Shown: positions 33,862 to 43,000 of the stretch, in pieces | Layout: every line of letters starts with the position of its first letter | Position numbering within the stretch: position 1 is the stretch's first letter | Source of the DNA: Kitasatospora mediocidica KCTC 9733 | GTDB taxonomy: Bacteria; Actinomycetota; Actinomycetes; Streptomycetales; Streptomycetaceae | Direction: 5' to 3' | Length of the DNA: 64,000 bases | Assembly: GCF_000744225.1 (NCBI RefSeq) | Contig: NZ_JQLN01000001.1 | Span: 372,001 to 436,000 of the forward strand | Notes under the pieces: model-generated | Seen by the model: the letters and a program-made list of their open reading frames with translations, nothing else | Told to the model about the DNA's origin: nothing | The model's database searches: none | Made by a program: the position numbers and the translations under genes

Positions 33862-34617
33862 GTGGACAGACCGGAGATAGGGATCAGCTTCGCCCCCGAG
33901 CTGCGGCTCTTCGTCGCGTCGCCGCGCCGGGAGGGGCGCACGACGGTCAGGACGGACGGCGCCTCGACGCTCGGACACGTCGTGGAGTCCCTCGGGGTGC
34001 CGCTCACCGAGGTCGGCGCGCTCCTGGTGGGCGGACGGCCGGTGCCCGACGCCCACGTCCCCGCCGACGGTGACGAGGTGGCGGTGCACGGCGTGACGAG
34101 GCCCCAGCAGCTCGCCGGACCGCCCAGGTTCCTGCTCGACATCCACCTCGGGACGCTGACCCGGCGGCTGCGCCTGCTGGGCATCGACGCCGCCTACGAG
34201 AACCCGGACGTCGGCGACGCGGCTCTGGCCGCGCGCTCGGCCGCCGAGCAGCGCGTGATGCTCACCCGCGACCGCGGACTGCTGCGCCGACGCGAGCTCT
34301 GGGCCGGCGGGTACGTCTACAGCCACCGCCCCGCCGAGCAACTGCGCGACGTCCTCTCCCGGTTCGCGCCCCCGATCGTCCCCTGGAGCAGGTGCACGTC
34401 CTGCAACGGCCTGCTCCACCACGCCACCAAGGCCTCCCTGCACGGACGGCTGCGCGATGGCACCGAGCACTCGTACGACGTCTTCGCCGAGTGCGCCGAC
34501 TGCGGACAGGTCTACTGGCGCGGCGCCCACCACGCCAGCCTGAACGCCGTGGTGGAGGCCGCCTTGCACGAGTTCGGGCCCAGCAGTGCCAACAACCCCA
34601 GCACAAGCCTGATGTGA
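33862..34617 (+). CDS. Mut7-C RNase-domain protein with N-terminal ubiquitin-like fold
   Basis: 251 residues. I chose GTG 33862; the earlier GTG at 33841 lies in a terminator stem. No ribosome binding site is seen for either, and the message could be leaderless. Residues about 1-80 are a ThiS/ubiquitin-like domain (LGHVVESLGVPLTEVGALLVGGRPVPDAHVPADGDEVAVHGV). Residues 90-230 are the Mut7-C PIN-like RNase domain (RFLLDIHLGTLTRRLRLLGIDAAYENPDVGD, MLTRDRGLLRR) with a zinc ribbon (CTSCNGLL, CADCGQVYWRG). The acidic residues of the PIN core are present. An RNase activity is predicted from the family, not shown. Confidence 0.85.
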   Translation: MDRPEIGISFAPELRLFVASPRREGRTTVRTDGASTLGHVVESLGVPLTEVGALLVGGRPVPDAHVPADGDEVAVHGVTRPQQLAGPPRFLLDIHLGTLTRRLRLLGIDAAYENPDVGDAALAARSAAEQRVMLTRDRGLLRRRELWAGGYVYSHRPAEQLRDVLSRFAPPIVPWSRCTSCNGLLHHATKASLHGRLRDGTEHSYDVFAECADCGQVYWRGAHHASLNAVVEAALHEFGPSSANNPSTSLM

Positions 34618-34633
34618 CGACGCATCAACCCCG

Positions 34634-35455
34634 TTACGGGGCGAGGTCGCGCCGGGCGAGCAGGCGGAAGGCCGCGGCGGTCCCCAGCAGGCCCACCGCC
34701 GTCAGCACCGCGAACGAGCCCCACGGGACGGTGCCGTGGGCCAGCGCGTCGCCGGGGGTGTAGTAGTGGAACGGGCTGACGAAGCGCAGCCCGGCGGCCT
34801 TCGACCAGGCCAGCGCGACGAAGTTGACGGCGAAGCCCACCGCGCCGAACCCGATCGTCGCCCCGATCACGGCCGCCCGGCGGCTGCTCGCGGCCGAGAC
34901 GGCGAGGGCCGGGCCGGCCAGGCAGAGCGTGAAGGCCGTGCCGAGCAGTCCCGCGACGAACACCCCGCTCAGCGGTACCGCCTGGTGCAGCTGCGGTGAG
35001 AGCAGGACGCCGACGGCCACCACCGCGGTGGCCACCGCGTTCAACGCCAGCGAGGCGAGGGCGAGGGCCGCCGTCCGCTCGGCCAACAGGCGGTTGCGGG
35101 AGATCGGGCGGACCATCAGCAGCTCGATCGTGCCGGACTCGACGTCGGCGGCCACCGCCGCCGCGGCCAGCGAGCCGATGACGGTGAGTTGCAGGGCGAT
35201 CCAGAACGGGTGGACCAGCCCGCCGCCCAGCAGGCCCGGATAGCTGGCGATCGACACGTCGCCGGTGGATCCGCTGAAGGCCTTGAACGCGCCGGGCGGG
35301 GTGCGGCCGCCGCCCGCGAAGAGCTCCTGGGGCGAGACGGTAACCGTGATGACCACGATGAGGGCCTCGAAGACCGCCATGCCGACAAGCAGCGCGATCA
35401 GCATCCGGCGCCGACGGTGCAGAGCCAGCCAGAGCAACGGGTACCGGTGTTTCAT
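34634..35455 (-). CDS. ABC transporter permease (ABC-2 type)
   Basis: 273 residues, ATG 35455 overlapping the ATPase stop (ATGA). Six membrane segments, with the SGTIELLMVRPISRNRLLAERTAAL coupling segment typical of ABC-2/NosY-like permeases. It forms an exporter with the ATPase encoded immediately upstream. The cargo is not evident. It ends 17 bases from the convergent Mut7-C gene. Confidence 0.88.
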   Translation of the reverse strand: MKHRYPLLWLALHRRRRMLIALLVGMAVFEALIVVITVTVSPQELFAGGGRTPPGAFKAFSGSTGDVSIASYPGLLGGGLVHPFWIALQLTVIGSLAAAAVAADVESGTIELLMVRPISRNRLLAERTAALALASLALNAVATAVVAVGVLLSPQLHQAVPLSGVFVAGLLGTAFTLCLAGPALAVSAASSRRAAVIGATIGFGAVGFAVNFVALAWSKAAGLRFVSPFHYYTPGDALAHGTVPWGSFAVLTAVGLLGTAAAFRLLARRDLAP

Positions 35456-36411
35456 CGCTGCTCCCCCGGCTCGTCGGTCGGCGTGCTCTGGTCGGTCGGC
35501 GTGCGGTAGAGGTCGAGGAAGGCCTCCTCCAGGCCGGCCTCCTCGACGGTCAGATCCTCGACCGGCAGGGCCAGCAGGCCGCGCAACGCGCCCACCACCT
35601 CGCCCGGGGGGATCAGCAGTTCCACCCGGTTGCCCTGCCAGCGCGGCGACCAGCTCTCGGCGGCGCCCAGCGGGCGCGGCCCGGCGCCGTCGGCGAAGGT
35701 CAGCCGGACCCGGCGGGCGCGGACCTCGCGCAGCGCCGCGACGCTCTGCACCGTCACCAGCCGCCCGGCCCGGACGATCGCCACCCGTCCGCACGCCCGT
35801 TGCACCTCGGGCAGCACATGGCTGGAGAGCAAAACCGTCCGGCCGGCCGCCCTCGCCTCGGCCAGCAGCTCGAAGAAGGTCTCCTGGACCAGCGGGTCGA
35901 GTCCTTCGGAGGGCTCGTCCAGGACCACCAGCGCGGGATCGTGCTGCAGCGCCTGGACGAGCCCCAGCTTCTGCTTCATCCCGCGCGAGTACTCCCCCAC
36001 CGCGCGCCGCAGGTCCGCCGCGGTCAGCCCCAGCCGCGCGCAGAGCTCGGCGCGCCGGGGGGTGGCCGCGCCCTGCAGGTCGGCGAGGAGTTGCAGGGTC
36101 TGCCCGCCGGTCAGCTCGGGGTAGAGCCGCAGCTCACCGGGCAGGTAGCCGAGCGAGGGGGCCAGCCTGCGGTGGTCGGCCACCGGGTCCAGACCCAGCA
36201 CCCGTACGCGTCCCGAGGTCGGCCGCAGCAGGCCGACCAGGCAGCGGATCGTGGTGGTCTTGCCCGCGCCGTTCGGGCCGAGGAAGCCGAACACCTCGCC
36301 CGCTCCGACGCGGATGTCGAGCTCCTCCACCCCGACCGTCGGCCCGTAGCGCTTGGTGAGGGCGCCCACGTCGATCACGGCCGCGGCGGGGTCCCGCAGG
36401 TTCTCGGACAT
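35452..36411 (-). CDS. ABC transporter ATP-binding protein
   Basis: 319 residues from ATG 36411, with GAGGAGGA upstream. Walker A GPNGAGKTT, Q-loop region LGYLPGELRLYPELTG, signature YSRGMKQKLG, Walker B LVVLDEPSEGLD, and switch His in SSHVL are all intact. The C-terminal 100 residues after the ABC core resemble the DUF4162-type extension of drug or lipid exporters. Coupled by ATGA to its permease gene, so a two-gene exporter operon. No regulator is adjacent. Confidence 0.92.
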   Translation of the reverse strand: MSENLRDPAAAVIDVGALTKRYGPTVGVEELDIRVGAGEVFGFLGPNGAGKTTTIRCLVGLLRPTSGRVRVLGLDPVADHRRLAPSLGYLPGELRLYPELTGGQTLQLLADLQGAATPRRAELCARLGLTAADLRRAVGEYSRGMKQKLGLVQALQHDPALVVLDEPSEGLDPLVQETFFELLAEARAAGRTVLLSSHVLPEVQRACGRVAIVRAGRLVTVQSVAALREVRARRVRLTFADGAGPRPLGAAESWSPRWQGNRVELLIPPGEVVGALRGLLALPVEDLTVEEAGLEEAFLDLYRTPTDQSTPTDEPGEQR

Positions 36412-36667
36412 TGGTCCTCCTCGCGTTCCCGTGCGACCGCGCGGCTCGCCCTGACCACAGTGGCACCGCTCACTCCGCCGGGGAAGCCGCGCCGCACGGA
36501 TCCGGTGCACCGAATCACTGCACGAATCCTCCTTGACCGAGATCCGGTGGTGCGCGTGCCTTGCGGCACCGCGTCGCCAGTCGTTCCATGGGAGTGGGCC
36601 CGTGACGGGCGTGGCGCGCGAACTCCCTCCGGACAGCCGGGGGCCTGTCGAAACGAAGGTGACGGCT
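36412..36667. other. Divergent promoter gap between the exporter operon and APC permease
   Basis: 256 bases with no convincing gene. It carries the promoters of the two divergent units. I see no clear operator. Confidence 0.4.
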
Positions 36668-38326
36668 GTGGCGACGACGACCAGCGGTACGGCGGGCTCG
36701 GGCACGACGGGCCGGCTGCGCAGAGACGTCGGCTTCTGGGGACTGCTCTTCGTCTCCCTCGGGTCGATCATCGGATCCGGCTGGCTGCTGGGCGCACTGA
36801 CCGCGGCCACGGTGGCGGGGCCGGCCTCGCTGATCTCCTGGATCCTGGCCGCGGCGATGCTGACCGTGCTGGCGCTGGTGCACGCCGAACTGGGTGCGGC
36901 GTACCCGGTGGCGGGCGGCACGGCGCGCTTCCCGTTCTTCGCCTTCGGGCCGCTGGCGGGCTTCGCGGCGGGCTGGATGGCCTGGGTGCAGGCGGTCACC
37001 ATCGCGCCGATCGAGGTCGAGGCGACCCTGTCGTACACCTCGCACATCAGCTGGGTGGAATCCAACGTGACCATCCTGCACACGGACGGCACGCTCACCG
37101 GGGTCGGCGTGCTGATCGCCAGCGTGTTCATGGCGCTCTTCACGATCATCAATCTGGTCGGGGTGAAGCTGCTGGCGCACACCAACTCGGTCGCGGTGAT
37201 CTGGAAGACCATGGTGCCGCTGCTGACCGTCGTGGTGCTGATGTCGCTGACCTTCCACGCAGGCAACTTCCACGCCGGGGGCGGCTTCGCTCCCTACGGC
37301 GCGCACGGCGTCTTCGCCGCGCTGCCGGCCGGCGTGGTCTTCGCCCTCCAGGGCTTCGAGCAGGCCATCCAGATGGCCGGCGAGGCGCGCGACCCGCAGC
37401 GCGACGTCTCGCGCGCGGTGATCGCGGCGATGGCGATCGGCGCGGTGGTGTACCTGCTGCTGGAGGTCGCCTTCATCGCGGCCATCAACCCCGCCGACGT
37501 GGCACACGGCTGGGCCAACCCGGTGGGCAAGGGCGACTTCGGCCCGTACGCCACGCTGGCGACGGCCGCCGGCGCCGGGTGGTTGGCCACCATCCTGTAC
37601 ATCGACGCGGTGATCTCCCCCGCCGGAACCGGCCTGGTCTACGTGGCCACGGCCTCCCGGCTCTCGTACGCGATGGGCCACGAGCGGGCCATCCCCTCGC
37701 ACACGGCCCGGATCGACCGGCGCGGTATCCCGTGGATCTCGGTGCTGCTGGCCTTCGTCGTCGGTGAGATCGCCTTCCTGCCGTTCCCCAGTTGGCAGTC
37801 GCTGGTGGGGCTGGTCACCTCGGCGACGGCGATCATGTACGCCTTCGCGCCGGTGGCCCTGCACGCGCTGCGCCTGCGGGACGGCGACCGGCCACGTCCG
37901 TACCACCTGCCCGCCTGGCGCGTCCTGTCACCCATCGCGTTCGTCTCCGCCAATCTGATCATCTACTGGTCCGGCTACGAGGCGGACTGGAAGCTCGGGC
38001 TGACGATGGTCTTCGGCCTGGTGGTCTTCGCCGTCACCCGGCTCAGCACCCCGATGGAGGAACGCCAGGCGCTGCACTGGCGGGCGTCGCTCTGGGTCTG
38101 GCCGTGGCTCGGCGGGCTCGTGCTGATCGGCCGGCTGGGCCGGTACGGCGGGGGCAACACGATCGCCGACTGGTGGGACCTGGTGGTGGTGGCCGTCTTC
38201 TCGCTCGTCGTCTACGTGGTCGCGGTGCGCAGCGCGATGACCAGCCAGGCCGTCTCCGACGCCGTGACGGTGGAGGAACGGACCGAGTTCGACCCCGAGG
38301 CGACCGCAGCGGGCGCCGGCGCCTGA
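36668..38326 (+). CDS. APC-family amino acid permease
   Basis: 552 residues from GTG 36668 (GGTGA upstream); GTG 36659 is an alternative. About 12 to 14 membrane segments. The first contains GLLFVSLGSIIGSGWLLGA, the substrate-site GSIIGSG motif of APC transporters. The AGGTARFPFFAFGPLAGFAAGWMAW segment is also typical. A long extracytoplasmic loop follows at about 135-160. It imports amino acids by proton symport or exchange; the substrate is unknown. A hairpin follows the stop. Confidence 0.9.
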   Translation: MATTTSGTAGSGTTGRLRRDVGFWGLLFVSLGSIIGSGWLLGALTAATVAGPASLISWILAAAMLTVLALVHAELGAAYPVAGGTARFPFFAFGPLAGFAAGWMAWVQAVTIAPIEVEATLSYTSHISWVESNVTILHTDGTLTGVGVLIASVFMALFTIINLVGVKLLAHTNSVAVIWKTMVPLLTVVVLMSLTFHAGNFHAGGGFAPYGAHGVFAALPAGVVFALQGFEQAIQMAGEARDPQRDVSRAVIAAMAIGAVVYLLLEVAFIAAINPADVAHGWANPVGKGDFGPYATLATAAGAGWLATILYIDAVISPAGTGLVYVATASRLSYAMGHERAIPSHTARIDRRGIPWISVLLAFVVGEIAFLPFPSWQSLVGLVTSATAIMYAFAPVALHALRLRDGDRPRPYHLPAWRVLSPIAFVSANLIIYWSGYEADWKLGLTMVFGLVVFAVTRLSTPMEERQALHWRASLWVWPWLGGLVLIGRLGRYGGGNTIADWWDLVVVAVFSLVVYVVAVRSAMTSQAVSDAVTVEERTEFDPEATAAGAGA

Positions 38327-38356
38327 GCCGGCCCCGGGGTCTCCTCCGGGACCGGC
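38327..38356 (+). terminator. Hairpin after the APC permease gene
   Basis: GCCGG-CCCCGG on the left pairs with CCGGG-CCGGC on the right with one mismatch and a short TCTC-type loop, directly past the stop at 38326. Confidence 0.6.
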
Positions 38357-38401
38357 GAAATGCGGTGGCGCCGTGCCGTGGGCGCGTGCTTTCTTGGGCC
38401 G

Positions 38402-39415
38402 ATGGTGATTCGCGAGATCAGTCCGGCCGACAAGGCCGAGGACCTGAGCGCCGTCCTACCGGTCGCCCAGGCGGTGTTCAACGAGCAGATGCCCGGCTTC
38501 CCCCTTCTCTCGGCAACCAGGCTGCGGATGCGGTGCTTTCCCGACCACCACGCCGTCCTGCGGGTGTTCGCGGCCTTCGCCGACGACGAGGCGCGGACCG
38601 CGGACGCGATGGCCCTCGTGGAGTGGGAGGAGGACGCCAACCCGGACCTGATGGGCGCCTCCGTCTGGGTCGCCCCGCAGGCGCGCCGGCGCGGCCTGGG
38701 CGCGGCGCTGTACGCCGAGGTGCTGGCCCTGAGCGCGGCGGTGGGGCGGCCGCGGGTGGTCGTCAACGGCGCGTCGACCGTGCCGGTGGACGCGGTGGTC
38801 GCCGCGTACGGCGGTCGGCGGGTCGAGGAGATGATCAGGTCCGTACTGGACCTCGCCGGTGTCCCGCGCTCCCGGATGACCGAGGCCGCCGCCGCCACGG
38901 ACGCGAACGCCGGATACCGGCTGGTGCGGTGGACCGATCACTGCCCGGACGAGCTGGCCGGCTCCTTCTGCGCCGCGATGGCGGTGATGGCCGACGCCCC
39001 GCAGGGGGATCTGGTGTACGAGCACGTCGCGCACGATCTGGAGGGGCTGCGCGAGCGCGAGCGGCTGTCCGTCCTGGCCGGCGTCCGGCGCCATGTGCTG
39101 GCCGCCGTGACGCCGGCGGGCGAGATCGGCGGGTTCACCGTGTTCAGCAGTGCGGCGGAGGGGCCGCTGGCCCTGGACATCTGGGACACCGGAGTGGTCC
39201 GCGCCCACCGCGGCAACGGGCTGGGCCTGCGGCTCAAGGCCGCGCAGACGCTGTGGATGCTCGACGAGTTCCCCGCGGCGAGGTGGGTGCAGACCTTCAA
39301 CAACGCCGACAACGCGCACATGCTGGCCATCAACCGCGCGCTCGGCTACCGGGCGGCGGAGAACTGGAGCTCCTACGAGTTCGGCCCCACCCGGCCGGGC
39401 GGCCAGGTGGGGTGA
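38402..39415 (+). CDS. Double-GNAT N-acetyltransferase family protein
   Basis: 337 residues from ATG 38402. Two GNAT domains in tandem: the first has GASVWVAPQARRRGLGAALYAEVLAL, with the acetyl-CoA P-loop RRRGLG, near residue 90. The second has DIWDTGVVRAHRGNGLGLRLKAAQTLW near 265, followed by TFNNADNAHMLAINRALGYR. Tandem GNATs of this type include mycothiol synthase-like and aminoglycoside-acetylating proteins, but this is not MshD by length or motifs I recall. Acceptor unknown. Convergent with efeB, 7 bases apart. Confidence 0.85.
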   Translation: MVIREISPADKAEDLSAVLPVAQAVFNEQMPGFPLLSATRLRMRCFPDHHAVLRVFAAFADDEARTADAMALVEWEEDANPDLMGASVWVAPQARRRGLGAALYAEVLALSAAVGRPRVVVNGASTVPVDAVVAAYGGRRVEEMIRSVLDLAGVPRSRMTEAAAATDANAGYRLVRWTDHCPDELAGSFCAAMAVMADAPQGDLVYEHVAHDLEGLRERERLSVLAGVRRHVLAAVTPAGEIGGFTVFSSAAEGPLALDIWDTGVVRAHRGNGLGLRLKAAQTLWMLDEFPAARWVQTFNNADNAHMLAINRALGYRAAENWSSYEFGPTRPGGQVG

Positions 39416-39422
39416 CGGACCG

Positions 39423-40745
39423 TCAGGCCAGCAGGGCGGCGGCGAGGTGGTCGCCGGGGGCCTTGACCCCGGGGAGGACGAAGAAGTAGCCGCCGCCGGT
39501 CGGGGAGATGTAGTCGACCAGCGGTTCGCCGGCCAGCCGCTGCTGCACGGTGGCGAACTGCCGTGCGATGTCCTGCTGGTAGCAGCAGAACAGCAGGCCG
39601 ACGTCCAGGTTGCCGTCCCGGTCCAGACCCCGCTCGTAGTTGTAACCGCGGCGCAGGATCTGCTGGTTCGCGGTGTCGGTGGTGCGCGGGTTGGCGAGTC
39701 GGATGTGGGCGTTCATCGGGGTGATCAGGCCCTGCGGGTCCCCCGCGTAGTTCGGGATGTCGGACTCGGTGGTCCCGTCCATCGGTGCGCCGGAGTCGCG
39801 GCGGCGGCCGATCATCGTCTCCTGCTCGTGCAGCGAGACCCGGTCCCAGAACTCGACCAGCATCCGGATGATCCGCACCACCTGGTAGGAGCCGCCCTCG
39901 ACCCAGGCCGGCTCGCCGTTCGCTCCGCCGTGGGTCCACAGCACGGCGTCGGCCACGCTCTGGTCGGCGGTGTCGGGGTTGGCGATGCCGTCCTTGAAGC
40001 CCAGCTGGTTGCGCGGGGTCCCGGTCGGGCGCGGTGCGGCGTGGAACCCGTCCACCTTCCAACTCGGCTGGAGGGCACCGCGGGTGTGCTTGGTGATGTC
40101 ACGCAGGGCGTGCATCACGGTGTCGCGCGAGTCGGCGCAGATCTGCAGCGAGAGGTCGCCGTGCAGCTCCGTGGAGCCGACCATGTCGTCGTCGGGGAAG
40201 ACCGGCATCGTCACCAGCTGGGCGGGCTTGCGGGCGGCCAGCCCGTACCGGCCGTCGAAGAGCGAGGCGCCGACGCCCACGGTGACGGTCAGGCCGTCGG
40301 CCGGCAGCACCGGGCCCAGCGTGGAGCTGTCGGTGGGCGGCGAGGCGAGGTCGGTCGCGGGGACCGGGCCGCCGGTGGTCAGCACCCGGATGCGCTCGGT
40401 CAGCGTGGCGAACAGGTCCGCCAGGGCGGCCCGGTCGCCGGCCAGGACGGCGCACGCGACGAAGGTGGCGGCGGCCTGCGGCGGGGTGGTGATGCCCGCC
40501 TGGTGCGGGCCGAGGAACGGGATCGTCCGGCCGGACGGCCCGGCGCCCGAGCCGGTGGCGGAGTCGGCGGCGGCGGTCGCCGCGAACGCCCCGGCCAGTG
40601 CCCCCGCCCCCACCCCGGCGCCGATCGCGGCGCGGCGCAGGAAGGCGCGCCGGTGCAGCGCCGGGGCCGACACCGGGCACTGGGCGGGGACGGCCTGCGC
40701 GGGGACGGCCTGGCCGTCGGCGGCGGCGGGGTCGGGCGCGGTCAT
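39423..40745 (-). CDS. efeB: EfeB-type Tat-exported DyP peroxidase (deferrochelatase)
   Basis: 440 residues from ATG 40745, overlapping the efeO stop by ATGA. A Tat-type signal contains HRRAFLRRAAIGAGVGAGALAG. The DyP landmarks are complete: GFKDGIANP with the catalytic Asp, NAHIRLANPR with the proximal heme His, and the GLLFCCYQQDIARQF segment. EfeB proteins extract iron from heme or oxidise ferrous iron outside the membrane for EfeUO uptake. Here it is coupled to efeO, but no EfeU permease gene follows or precedes. Confidence 0.92.
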   Translation of the reverse strand: MTAPDPAAADGQAVPAQAVPAQCPVSAPALHRRAFLRRAAIGAGVGAGALAGAFAATAAADSATGSGAGPSGRTIPFLGPHQAGITTPPQAAATFVACAVLAGDRAALADLFATLTERIRVLTTGGPVPATDLASPPTDSSTLGPVLPADGLTVTVGVGASLFDGRYGLAARKPAQLVTMPVFPDDDMVGSTELHGDLSLQICADSRDTVMHALRDITKHTRGALQPSWKVDGFHAAPRPTGTPRNQLGFKDGIANPDTADQSVADAVLWTHGGANGEPAWVEGGSYQVVRIIRMLVEFWDRVSLHEQETMIGRRRDSGAPMDGTTESDIPNYAGDPQGLITPMNAHIRLANPRTTDTANQQILRRGYNYERGLDRDGNLDVGLLFCCYQQDIARQFATVQQRLAGEPLVDYISPTGGGYFFVLPGVKAPGDHLAAALLA

Positions 40746-41968
40746 GCGTGATTCCTCGGGGTCAGCAGGTTGGGCAGGACGGCGAGTTCTTCCAGCAGGC
40801 GGCCGAGGTCCCCGTCCAGGCGGGCGCGCTGGAGGGTGGTCAGCCGGGCCGGTGTCGGCCAACTGCCGTCGGCGGCCCGGTAGGAGGCCACCTCGGTGGC
40901 GTAGGCGGGGAGTTGGGTGTTCAGCAGGGCGAGGAGAGCGGGGTCGCGGGGGCTGATCAGCGGGGTGAGGACGGTGATCAGCTCCTCGGTGCCCTGGATG
41001 TTGGCCCCCAGGGTGGCCAGCGCGCTGCCGCTGCCGTAGTCGGCGATGCCGCCCAGCTGGAACTGGAGGGAGTTCTCCAGGATCTCGTGCGCCCGCAGCG
41101 GCAGGGTGCCGGGGTCGGTGTCCTCGCTGGGGAAGTCGTCGATCAGGTTGGCGAGGTCGGTGACCAGCTGTCGGCTCAGCGGGCGCAGCCGGTCGGCGGA
41201 ACGGCCGTGCCACAGGCCGTACTCCAGGGCGAAGAAGCCGGTCCAGTCGGGGCTGTCGACGCCCTGCGGCAGGCCGTTCGCCATCGAGTTCAGGGCGGTG
41301 TCGAAGTCGCCGAAGGAGTTGTAGGCCGCGCCCAGGCGCTCGTAGTCCAGGTGGGCGGTGAGCCAGTCGGCGCGGGCCGCCGCCAGGTCGCCGCGGGCGA
41401 TGTCGGCGTCCAGGGCCCGGCCGGCCGCGAGCAGGCCGGGCAGCGCCTGCTCGACGTAGGCGCGGTAGGCGTTGACCGGCGCGGTCAGCTCCTTGTCCGA
41501 CATCGGCAGGTAGCCGGCCACCGCGCCGGCAGCGGTGCCGTCGACCTGGACCGTGCCGGTGCTGACCACCGGGCCGCTGGAGAAGACGCAGCGGACGGCG
41601 TACTGGCCGCCGGTCAGCGTGGTGGCCAGCGGGAGGGTCTTGTACGGGCCGAGCCAGGGGATCTCGGCGTAGGCGAGGGTGCCGTCGGCGGACACCACGT
41701 AGACCGTGACGTAGACGTTCGAGCCGTTGGTGACGTCGAAGGAGACCCGGCCGGCGGGCAGGTGCGCGGGGGCGGTGCCGCAGCTGGTGGTGTTCACCTG
41801 GAGCGCGCCGCCGGGCAGCGGCGGGCCGCTGTCGGCGGGCGCCGAGCCGGACAGCGCGGCGGAGCCCAGCACCAGCAGCCCGACCAGCGCGGTGCGCAGC
41901 CGGGGCAGGGTGGCGAGCCGCCCGCGGGGGGCGGAGTCCGGCGGCGGGGGCGGTGTGGGGTCCGGCAT
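40742..41968 (-). CDS. efeO: EfeO-type iron-uptake periplasmic protein (cupredoxin + M75)
   Basis: 408 residues from ATG 41968. An N-terminal hydrophobic segment (ALVGLLVLGSAAL) acts as anchor or signal. Residues about 60-150 form the cupredoxin-like domain (NTTSCGTAPAHLPAGRVSFDVTNGSNVYVTVYV). The rest is the imelysin-like M75 helical domain (ELTAPVNAYRAYVEQALPGLLA; LTAHLDYERLGAAYNSFGDFD; TGFFALEYGLWHG). EfeO captures iron and hands it to EfeU. The absence of EfeU next to it is notable. I see no iron box upstream. Confidence 0.9.
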   Translation of the reverse strand: MPDPTPPPPPDSAPRGRLATLPRLRTALVGLLVLGSAALSGSAPADSGPPLPGGALQVNTTSCGTAPAHLPAGRVSFDVTNGSNVYVTVYVVSADGTLAYAEIPWLGPYKTLPLATTLTGGQYAVRCVFSSGPVVSTGTVQVDGTAAGAVAGYLPMSDKELTAPVNAYRAYVEQALPGLLAAGRALDADIARGDLAAARADWLTAHLDYERLGAAYNSFGDFDTALNSMANGLPQGVDSPDWTGFFALEYGLWHGRSADRLRPLSRQLVTDLANLIDDFPSEDTDPGTLPLRAHEILENSLQFQLGGIADYGSGSALATLGANIQGTEELITVLTPLISPRDPALLALLNTQLPAYATEVASYRAADGSWPTPARLTTLQRARLDGDLGRLLEELAVLPNLLTPRNHA

Positions 41969-42124
41969 GGTGGCGGGGTCCCTCGGTCGGGCCGGCGCAC
42001 CCGGGCCACCCGCGGGGACGCGACGTACGCCCGCGGGTGGCCCGGGCACCGGGCGATGGCCTGGTGCGCTTCTGGTGGGTGCTGGTGGTGGGTGCTCGTG
42101 GTGCCGGAGCTACGCGCCGGTGGA

Positions 42125-43000
42125 TCAGTTCCAGATGTCGGTGATCGGGGCGGCCGAGCTGCTGGAGCCGACCTTGGCCAGGCCGTACATCTGCTCCAGG
42201 GTGGCGAGCAGGTTGTAGTGGTTGATCGTCTCGCTGTACTGGCCCGGGGCGACGTGCGCGCCGACCACGATGGTGGGGATCTGGTTGCTCTCGGTGTAGT
42301 CGTCCTCGTCCCAGGTGACGATCAGCAGGCTGTTGTTGGCCGCCGCCCAGGTCGCGTAGTTCGACAGCTTGCTCTGCAGCCAGGAGTCACCCTGCGCGAT
42401 GCTGCCGTCGTGCATGTCGTCGTTGAGGTTCGGGATCACGAACGACACGGTGGGCAGCGAGCTGTAGTTCGTGGGGAACGCGGTGTACGGCTGCTGGTCG
42501 GCGGCCGGGATGTTGCTGAAGTTGGCCCAGGGCGCGTGCTTGCGGGCGTAGCTGCCCGAGGTGCACTTGGTGGAGCCGGCCGACGGCAGGCCCTCGGAGT
42601 AGCCCTTGAAGGTGTCGCCGGCGGCGAGCAGCTCGGAGCCGAGGTTCGCCTTGGTCCCCTCGGAGACCGGGCAGCTGTCGGAGCTCAGGCCGAAGGTGCT
42701 GCCGCCGAAGAGCGCCATGTAGTTGGGCTCGCTGGGGTGGCTGACGCCGAACGACGAGGTCATCAGGGCGCCCTGGTCGGCCAGCGAGTTGATGTAGGGG
42801 GCGTCGGCGGTGTCGCCGATGATGTCGTCGTAGGAGTGGTTCTCCTCCACGACGACCACGACGTGGGCCGGCAGCGGCAGCGCGTTGGCCGTCACAGCGG
42901 CGGCGGCGACGGAGCTGGTGGGGGTGAGGGCTGCGGACAGCGCGACGACACTCGTCATGGCGACTGCGCACAGTCCGGCAAGACGCGACCTCGAACGCAT
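42125..43000 (-). CDS. Secreted phosphoesterase-family protein (acid phosphatase/phospholipase C-like)
   Basis: 291 residues from ATG 43000 with a signal peptide (MRSRSRLAGLCAVAMTSVVA). The phosphoesterase family (PF04185) core is present: HVVVVVEENHSYDDIIG with the metal-binding Glu-Asn, SHPSEPNYMALFGGSTFG with the nucleophile region, and LLIVTWDEDDYTESNQIPTIVVG with the metal-binding Asp. It probably hydrolyses phosphomonoesters or phospholipids outside the cell. Upstream DNA contains two GTTCACC heptamers that could be PhoP sites. Confidence 0.85.
   Translation of the reverse strand: MRSRSRLAGLCAVAMTSVVALSAALTPTSSVAAAAVTANALPLPAHVVVVVEENHSYDDIIGDTADAPYINSLADQGALMTSSFGVSHPSEPNYMALFGGSTFGLSSDSCPVSEGTKANLGSELLAAGDTFKGYSEGLPSAGSTKCTSGSYARKHAPWANFSNIPAADQQPYTAFPTNYSSLPTVSFVIPNLNDDMHDGSIAQGDSWLQSKLSNYATWAAANNSLLIVTWDEDDYTESNQIPTIVVGAHVAPGQYSETINHYNLLATLEQMYGLAKVGSSSSAAPITDIWN

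Noticed and set aside
36533..36667. Extra 45-residue N-terminus for the APC permease
   Set aside because: It has no ribosome binding site and no family similarity; GTG 36668 places the first membrane segment at a normal distance.
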